Source of the DNA: CAVQBJ01 sp963819075 | GTDB lineage: Bacteria > Actinomycetota > Thermoleophilia > Solirubrobacterales > Solirubrobacteraceae | Reading direction: 5' to 3' | Assembly (NCBI GenBank): GCA_963819075.1 | Contig: CAWFUP010000008.1 | Coordinates: 186,001-250,000 of the forward strand | DNA: 64,000 nucleotides | In this document: positions 60,792 through 64,000 of the stretch, piece after piece | Layout: each line of letters begins with the position of its first letter | Numbering within the stretch: position 1 is the stretch's first letter | Program-made: the position numbers and the translations under genes | Notes under the pieces: model-generated | Seen by the model: the letters and a program-made list of their open reading frames with translations, nothing else | Told to the model about the DNA's origin: nothing | Databases searched by the model: none

Positions 60792-61121
60792 GTGATCACG
60801 ACCGACGACTTCGCCGCCGTCGACATGCGCGTGGGGCGCGTCGTCGAGGTCTCTCCTTTCCCCGAGGCGCGCCGGCCGGCGTGGAAGCTGACGATCGACT
60901 TCGGACCCGAGCTGGGGCTGCGCAGGTCCTCGGCGCAGATCACCCATTACGCGCGCGAGGCGCTCATCGGGCGGCTCGTCGTCGGCGTCGTCAACCTGCC
61001 GCCGCGGCAGGTCGGCCCGTTCGCCTCGGAGGTGCTCGTGCTCGGCGCGGTCGACCCCGGCCGCGGCGTCGTGCTGCTGGCGCCCGACGTCGATGCCGAG
61101 CTCGGCAGCCGCGTCGGCTGA
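60792..61121 (+). CDS. csaA: CsaA-like tRNA-binding-domain protein
   Basis: A 109-residue single OB-fold tRNA-binding domain: FAAVDMRVGRVVEVSPFPEA (7-26), AWKLTIDFGPELG, SSAQITHYAREALIGRLVVG and a VNLPPRQVGPFASEVLVLG block. CsaA is a dimeric chaperone or export-related protein in Bacillus; its molecular role is not fully settled. The GTG at 60792 begins the family match. It is divergent from livK and convergent with the large membrane protein. Confidence 0.92.
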   Translation: MITTDDFAAVDMRVGRVVEVSPFPEARRPAWKLTIDFGPELGLRRSSAQITHYAREALIGRLVVGVVNLPPRQVGPFASEVLVLGAVDPGRGVVLLAPDVDAELGSRVG

Positions 61122-61145
61122 GCGCCGCCGGCCGCGCCGGGTCGA

Positions 61146-63913
61146 TCAGGACCCGAGTGCCTCGACCCAGTCGAGCGTGCGCCCGCAGAGCGTTCCCGCC
61201 GCAGACGGCCGACGTAGACGAGCGGCGCCGGCGTGACGTCGGGCTGCAGCTCGAGCGGCCCGACCTCGTCGGTGTGCCCGCCGACCCCGGGGTCGAGCAG
61301 CTGACCGCCGGGGCGCTGGAGGGCCACCGTGTGCGTGCCCGCGGACAGGGTCACCGTGCCGAACTCGATGTACTGGAGCTCGCGCTGGATGTCGTCGCGC
61401 ACCGCCCCGACGCGGTGGCCATCGATCGAGACGATCGTCAGCGGCCGGCTCGTCCCTCGGAGCCACACGTTGTAGCGCCCGGCGGTCGGTACCGAGACCG
61501 GGAAGCGGGCCGTGCCCGGGCCGGCGAGTGCGCTGTAGTGCCCGCCGAAGGCGGGATCGTTCCACCTGGCCGGCTGCGTGCCGGTGGCGGTGCCCACCAC
61601 GATCGGGTTGGTCACGGGGGCCGCGACGAGGCGGCGCACCCCGGGTGAGCGGGCGAGCGCGAGCAGGCCACGACAGACCGGCACGCTTCCGGGGGCGACG
61701 ACGCTGCCGAGCGGGGCGTAGCTGACGATCGCGCTCCGCGCCCCGGACGGACGCTGCCAGACCTGCCAGTAGCGACCGTCGTAGGTGAGGTGGTACAGGT
61801 ACGGCGGCCGGCTGTTGGCTGGCGACTTGTGGAGCACGATCGTCGGGTACTGCAGCACCGAGCCGAGCGAGAGCTCGTCGAGGTCGGCGTAGCCACCGGT
61901 GGGCAGCGTCTGCCCGTTGATGAGCGGGTCGGTGCGCGAGCGCACCTCGCCGGGTGACTCGGGCGCACCGTCACGCAGGAAGTAGCGGACGGCGAAGACC
62001 TCGGGGTCGGGGACGAGGGTCGGTCCGCGGCCGGCGATCCGCCGATCGACCTGGATGAGCTCGGCCAGCTGCGCGCGCGGGGCCAGCCACACGTCGTGAT
62101 AGCCGAGCGCGTCCGACCACAGGATGCCGCCGGTCACCACGACCGCCAGGCCGACGCCGAGCCAGCGGCGCCGGCCGAGCAGCATGAACGCGGCGATGAG
62201 GGCCGCGAACGGCACGGCCGGCGACGCCGCGGCCAGGGCCTTGGCCCCGATCCACGCCGACGCGAACACGTAGACGATCGCCGCTCCGGTGATCGTGCAC
62301 GCGAGGTAGAGGACGACCTCGGTCCGACGGCGGCGAACGCACAGCACGAGACCCGCGATGGCACCGATCACGGCTACGGCGATGAGCACGTAGGTCAGCC
62401 CAAGCGGCGAGGCCGCGTTGCGAAAGTCGCCATTGGGCCAGATCCCGGCCACCTGGACCGGGTTGAGCGGCTGGTGCAGGTCGCCGACCCCCACCGCGCC
62501 GCCGGCGGTAAGCACCGCGTGGAACGTGTTCACCCAGCCACCCGGGCGTAGCGCGAGCACCAGCCCGCCGAGCGCGATGATGATCGCCGCCGCCGCGAGA
62601 CGGCGGCTCGAGGTCGACAGTCCGGCCAGCCACGCTCCGGCGCCGGGCCCGTCGGCCGCCCGCCCGCGCGCGTCGGCCACTCGCCCGCGCGCGTCGTCGA
62701 GCAGCGCGCGCCAGCGTGCCGGCTCGCGCCGCCGGCCGCCCGACCACCGCGATTGGCCGCCCGCGCCCGTGCGCCGGCGCGTGCTCGCCATGCTCGCCGG
62801 CGCTCCGCTCGCTCGTCGCGCGGGTGGCGTGACCCGCGCCGCCTGGGAGCCCTCGCGCTTGCCCCTCGAGGCATTCGCGGGCTTCGCGGCGGGCTTCGCG
62901 GCCTCCGCGGGGGTTGCGGCCCCGGTAGCCTGCGGCGAGGCGTCGACGGCGACGGCCGGCGCGACGGTCGGCGCCGTGCTGCGCGCGCGCCGATGCCAGG
63001 TCAGCAGGCCGAAGGCGACGAGCGTGCCGGGGCCGACCCACACCAGGCCACCCGGGCTCTCGGCGGCAACGAGCCCCCACAGCGCCACCACGGCCGGGAT
63101 GGCAGCTCGGACGCGGGCCTTCTCCTCGAGCACGAGCGGCAGAGATACCGCGAACGTGGCGATCAGGAACGCGTCCGCGAGCTCCTTCATGCCGCCCCAC
63201 AGGTAATAGCCGTACAGCAGGGCCGACAGAGCGGCCAGCCCGGCGATGAGAGCGGGCTGCCAGGCCGGCGCTCGGGGAAGCGCCCGTCGCGCCCCGTAGC
63301 TGAGCGCCAGCACGAGCATCGCCGCCATGAAGGCCATCCACGGATCCGTCAGCCAGGCGACGTCCTCGCCGAGCACCGCGTGCCCGAGGCCGAGGGGCAG
63401 GAAGGCGCCGAGCGGGTATCCCGTGACGAGGTAGTTGAACAGCACCGCGTCATACGCGGAGGCGGGCAGGCCGGCCCGGGTGCGGCCGGCCGACAGCGCG
63501 CGCGTGACCACCGAGAGCCAGTTGGCCGTGTCGTCGAGCTGGAAGAAGCCCGACCAGGTCGCGGCGCCCGAGAGCACGATCGGCGCCGCGTACAGCGCGT
63601 ACACGCCGAGCGCCGCGAACACGCCGGCCGGCGGCCGCGGCCAGCGCGGGCCGCCCCCGGCGCGCACGCGGGTCCAGACCGCCACACCGAGCCCGACCAC
63701 CGCGAGGGTGACAACGGCAGCCACGGCGAGGTGCGCCGTGGCCGTCGTCCGGGTGAACAGGTCCATCACGGCGATGATCAGCGCCAGCCCGCAGGGCAGC
63801 CGTACCCCGAGCGGCAACCGCCGCCCGCTGGCCAGTTGCACGAGCGCCCCCACGCCGTAGGCCATCACGGCCAGCAGGACGGGGAAGCTGACCCAGGCCG
63901 CGAACAGCCCCAT
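61146..63913 (-). CDS. Large membrane protein with apparent C-terminal frameshift
   Basis: A large integral membrane protein. The first half (about 1-590) has 12 or more hydrophobic segments, interrupted by a long basic, Ala/Arg-rich cytoplasmic stretch (about 315-430). The last 330 residues form an extracytoplasmic region. No motif is recognised; the layout recalls polytopic glycosyltransferase-like or wall-related proteins. The frame that encodes residues 1 to about 900 continues past 61200 as nonsense antisense to csaA, whereas a neighbouring frame gives a sensible ending, LCGRTLDWVEALGS, with a stop at 61146-61148. One base seems missing near 61200-61208. I give the coordinates of the restored gene. 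Confidence 0.7.
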
Positions 63914-64000
63914 CAGACCATCCGGGCCGGGACTCGCGCGGCCACCTCGAAGTGGTGCGGTGGTCGCGTGTCGCTCATGACGGCGCGAGCGCCCCGTGGC
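63913..64000 (-). CDS. C-terminal end of an upstream gene (partial)
   Basis: A minus-strand frame enters the window at its right edge and ends with TGA at 63913-63915, sharing a base with the ATG of the large membrane protein (TGATG). The visible residues include SDTRPPHHFEVAARVPARMV at the end. This is too short to identify. The overlap with the next start supports a real, translationally coupled gene. Confidence 0.45.
   Translation of the reverse strand, partial: PRGARAVMSDTRPPHHFEVAARVPARMV

Overview
The window is uniformly GC-rich, tightly packed DNA with short intergenic gaps and many 4-base GTGA/ATGA start-stop overlaps. It looks like chromosomal sequence of a high-GC actinobacterium. 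Gene content fits the deep-branching Thermoleophilia/Solirubrobacterales best: a complete type II fatty acid synthase operon with FabI, a K+-independent H+-pyrophosphatase, Rex, DUF1844, a secreted protein resembling the C-terminal half of pseudopilins, and a globin-type stressosome. That placement is inference, because no rRNA or other decisive marker is present. I see no insertion sequence, prophage, CRISPR array or replication origin.

Layout. 0.1-4.1 kb: msrB, a small Cys protein, an MFS exporter with its MerR regulator, and a fatty acid desaturase. 4.2-10.4 kb: fabD-fabH-fabG-acpP-fabF, a TetR regulator, a small hypothetical gene and convergent fabI. 10.6-12.1 kb: a second MFS exporter, ending at a long nested inverted repeat (12134-12297). 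12.4-17.8 kb (minus strand): a seven-gene operon rsbR(globin)-rsbS-rsbT-rsbX, then a histidine kinase with an RsbU-type N-terminus, a receiver-EAL protein and a NarL-type regulator. 18.2-23.6 kb: a hybrid kinase, a receiver-HD-GYP protein and a convergent multi-PAS-EAL protein. 23.7-27.7 kb: a small Cys protein, a heterodimeric ABC exporter and tRNA-Gln(CUG). 27.7-34.9 kb: a Pro/Ser/Thr-rich exported protein, a potassium module (two TrkA-like proteins, an APC permease with a UspA-like tail, a two-helix membrane protein) and the H+-pyrophosphatase.

35.1-41.8 kb (minus strand): a long run of udg, an LPXTG protein, tsaE-tsaB-rimI-tsaD, a glutaredoxin-like gene, rex, ybdK and DUF1844. 42.0-45.2 kb: a DUF2520 Rossmann protein with panC, panD and panB. 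45.2-48.1 kb: a hexapeptide acyltransferase and a GGDEF/HD-GYP protein. 48.2-54.6 kb: uvrA behind a clear SOS box, a DivIVA-domain protein and uvrB. 54.6-60.6 kb: livK-livH-livM-livG-livF with a small membrane protein and a secreted protein. 60.8-64.0 kb: csaA, a large membrane protein with an apparent C-terminal frameshift, and the end of another gene.

The most notable system is the stressosome operon. An RsbR with a probable heme-globin sensor feeds RsbS/RsbT/RsbX. No separate rsbU or sigma-factor switch follows; the next gene is a histidine kinase whose N-terminus resembles the RsbT-binding domain of RsbU, and after it a receiver fused to a c-di-GMP phosphodiesterase. This suggests an O2/redox signal passing from a stressosome to a two-component system and c-di-GMP turnover, flanked by two more phosphodiesterase-type proteins.
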